NCBI RefSeq assembly: GCF_014243345.1
Contig: NZ_JACLZF010000001.1
Span: 1,486,170-1,550,169, forward strand
DNA from: Robiginitalea sp. SC105
Lineage (GTDB): Bacteria; Bacteroidota; Bacteroidia; Flavobacteriales; Flavobacteriaceae
Direction: 5' to 3'
DNA length: 64,000 nt
The translations under genes were made by a program, and so were the position numbers. This document shows positions 62,650 through 64,000 of the stretch, one piece after another (positions within the stretch are counted from its first letter, which is position 1; each line of letters starts with the position of its first letter). Under the pieces are notes generated by a model. That model did not search any database, had not been told where the DNA came from, and saw nothing but the letters and a program-made list of their open reading frames with translations.

Positions 62650-64000
62650 TTATTCCTTTCCTCCAGCATCGGGTTTGGCCCCCAGCATTTTTTCGATTTC
62701 CGCCATACGCGTTTTCAGCTCATCTAATTCCTCGCCCATGGACTGATTTTCGGCCTTCAGGGCCTCAATTTTTTGTTCCTGTTCGATGGTATGCAGGAAG
62801 AGTTCTTCGATTTTTTCGAGATTTTGCGTGGTAGCATGGTTCAGAATGATTCCGCCTTGAGCCTCCACTTCTGCAGCTGAGGTTACGCCTGGCAGGTGAT
62901 GGTTTTTCTTCACGAATGCCCGGACTTCGTCCAGATTTGGCATCTGATATTCAGGATTCAAATTGGAAGTGCCAGTGAAGTAGGATTGGAAGACGTAGTC
63001 TGGAGTTTGAATAGTCGTATTCATAGAGATGAAATCACCATCGGCTCTAATGTCACCACCTACATGAAGTCGTGCAAGAGGTGTTGGTTGGGCAATTCCT
63101 ACATTTTGTGAAGCATCTATTCGCATTGCTTCAGTACTGTTTGTTGAAAACCCAAGATTATCTGGACCTATTCTATACATCCCCATATTAGTATCACCAC
63201 CTTGATAAAAACCATATGCTGGTTCAGTTGCATCCCCATCCCATGCTGCAAAACCAATCCTAGCTTGAATTTGTCCATCTACATCTAATTTGCTTTGCGG
63301 AACTGATGGAAGGGTACCACCGCCAAAATTTCCAATACCCATACTTCCGCCTGTTCCACCGAAGATTAGATCGTTTCCATTCATATTGTGAGTCCTCATA
63401 GCGGTTAAGGTCAAATTGTTTTCTGCAAAGTTCGTATTTGAAAGTCCTGAAAGAGCATTGTCTATTCCGACTAAATGATCTTCTACATCTTCGGCGGTAT
63501 TTGTATTTTGATCACTTACGGTGTATGAAGATGGAGTGAAATTTATACCAACTTCCCGAGCTGTCTGATCATCGGTATTTGCCCCATCAGCCCATGAATA
63601 ATTTCCAGCCCCGTCGGTTTCAAGAAATTGACCAGCAACTCCACCAGTGGGAAGTTCAATTTCATTTGTGTCGTCCACATCCAGATCGGCAGCTATGTGA
63701 TTGTTGATCAGGGTGGTGTTGGCCGCAATGTCTGCAGACTCTTCGAAAGGGGACAAGTCAACTGTATATGGCACGGCACCATCATCTTCAAGCGAAAGAT
63801 TTAGAAGATTGGACCCATCGATATTGAATAAGTCCACGGTCTGGTCATCGGTATTTGCCCCATCAGCCCATGAATAATTTCCAGCCCCGTCCGTTTCAAG
63901 AAATTGACCAGCAACTCCACCAGTTGGAAGTTCAATTTCATTAGTGTCGTCTAAATCCAGATCGGCAGCTATGTGATTGTTGATCAGGGTGGTGTTGGCC
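62650..64000 (-). CDS. Repeat-rich tail-fibre-like protein, partial
   Basis: The C-terminal 450 residues or so of a large secreted protein; the frame is open through the window edge, so the start is missing. It contains tandem 92-residue repeats (GGVAGQFLETDGAGNYSWADGANTDDQT in each), a middle with MYRIGPDNLGFSTNST and LARLHVGGDIRADGDF, and an end with NPEYQMPNLDEVRAFVKKNHHLPG followed by a coiled coil (TQNLEKIEELFLHTIEQEQKIEALKAEN...). This end is the peptidase S74/intramolecular-chaperone-like region that trimerises phage tail fibres and many Bacteroidetes surface fibres; no autocleavage Ser is certain. It is followed one base later by the type B protein of its module. Part of the coding sequence is clearly lower in G+C than its surroundings. 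Confidence 0.85.
   Translation of the reverse strand, partial: ANTTLINNHIAADLDLDDTNEIELPTGGVAGQFLETDGAGNYSWADGANTDDQTVDLFNIDGSNLLNLSLEDDGAVPYTVDLSPFEESADIAANTTLINNHIAADLDVDDTNEIELPTGGVAGQFLETDGAGNYSWADGANTDDQTAREVGINFTPSSYTVSDQNTNTAEDVEDHLVGIDNALSGLSNTNFAENNLTLTAMRTHNMNGNDLIFGGTGGSMGIGNFGGGTLPSVPQSKLDVDGQIQARIGFAAWDGDATEPAYGFYQGGDTNMGMYRIGPDNLGFSTNSTEAMRIDASQNVGIAQPTPLARLHVGGDIRADGDFISMNTTIQTPDYVFQSYFTGTSNLNPEYQMPNLDEVRAFVKKNHHLPGVTSAAEVEAQGGIILNHATTQNLEKIEELFLHTIEQEQKIEALKAENQSMGEELDELKTRMAEIEKMLGAKPDAGGKE
63565..64000 (-). repeat. 276-bp tandem coding repeats
   Basis: The sequence from 63841 to the window end repeats that from 63565 to 63724 almost base for base, a period of 276 bp (92 codons, so in frame). 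More copies probably lie beyond the edge. The near-identity at DNA level suggests recent duplication or gene conversion within the fibre gene. Confidence 0.85.

Overview
The window reads as chromosome of a marine flavobacterium with unusually high G+C for its class (roughly 55-60% by eye), most like Robiginitalea. This is an inference from gene content: a type IX secretion (T9SS) gene next to ubiE, T9SS type B sorting domains, an Nqr sodium pump, a short 287-residue primary sigma factor, and promoters of the Bacteroidetes TTG-N17-TAnnTTTG kind. No rRNA, tRNA, insertion sequence, prophage or CRISPR array was seen. Because G+C is high, many long antisense frames are open; they are treated as shadows.

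Layout. 0-14 kb is oxidative and accessory metabolism: an MMPL/RND-type transporter, a secreted metallo-beta-lactamase-fold hydrolase, a secreted serine esterase, a type II NADH dehydrogenase-like flavoprotein, a two-subunit Tat-exported molybdenum hydroxylase, a GMC oxidoreductase with its small gluconate-dehydrogenase-type partner, an old-yellow-enzyme reductase, and folE with a small coiled protein. 14-21 kb has a ThuA-like protein, a 1047-residue SGNH/propeller/HEAT/cytochrome c chimera, a YpdA-like reductase, rpe and a VOC protein. 21-27 kb is core: rpoD, pnp, rpsO, accD, fbaA. 27-43 kb is mixed core: an outer-membrane BamA/TamA-like lipoprotein, an RNA methyltransferase, porT-ubiE, trkA-trkH, an aminotransferase, a desaturase, rsmG, pruA, apaG and two uncharacterised families (DUF3667, DUF5103).

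43-51 kb carries nqrABCDEF, closed by a clear terminator, then a 118-residue protein and apbE, whose product attaches FMN to NqrB and NqrC. 51-57 kb has gpmI, a thioredoxin-like lipoprotein, map, a methyltransferase, a secreted ankyrin protein, a 55-residue membrane protein and two envelope peptidases (M48, M15).

57-64 kb is the most unusual part. Two tandem modules each consist of a long repetitive fibre-like protein followed by a paralogous T9SS type B protein of about 385 residues. One fibre is a 1007-residue collagen-like protein with about 237 Gly-X-Y triplets; the other runs off the window, has 276-bp tandem repeats, locally low G+C, and a tail-fibre-like coiled-coil end. These look like cell-surface adhesins or filaments that vary by repeat recombination. 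PorT elsewhere in the window belongs to the secretion route that would export the type B partners.

Start codons were moved inward wherever the longest frame began at TTG or GTG, or well upstream of a signal peptide or conserved N-terminus.
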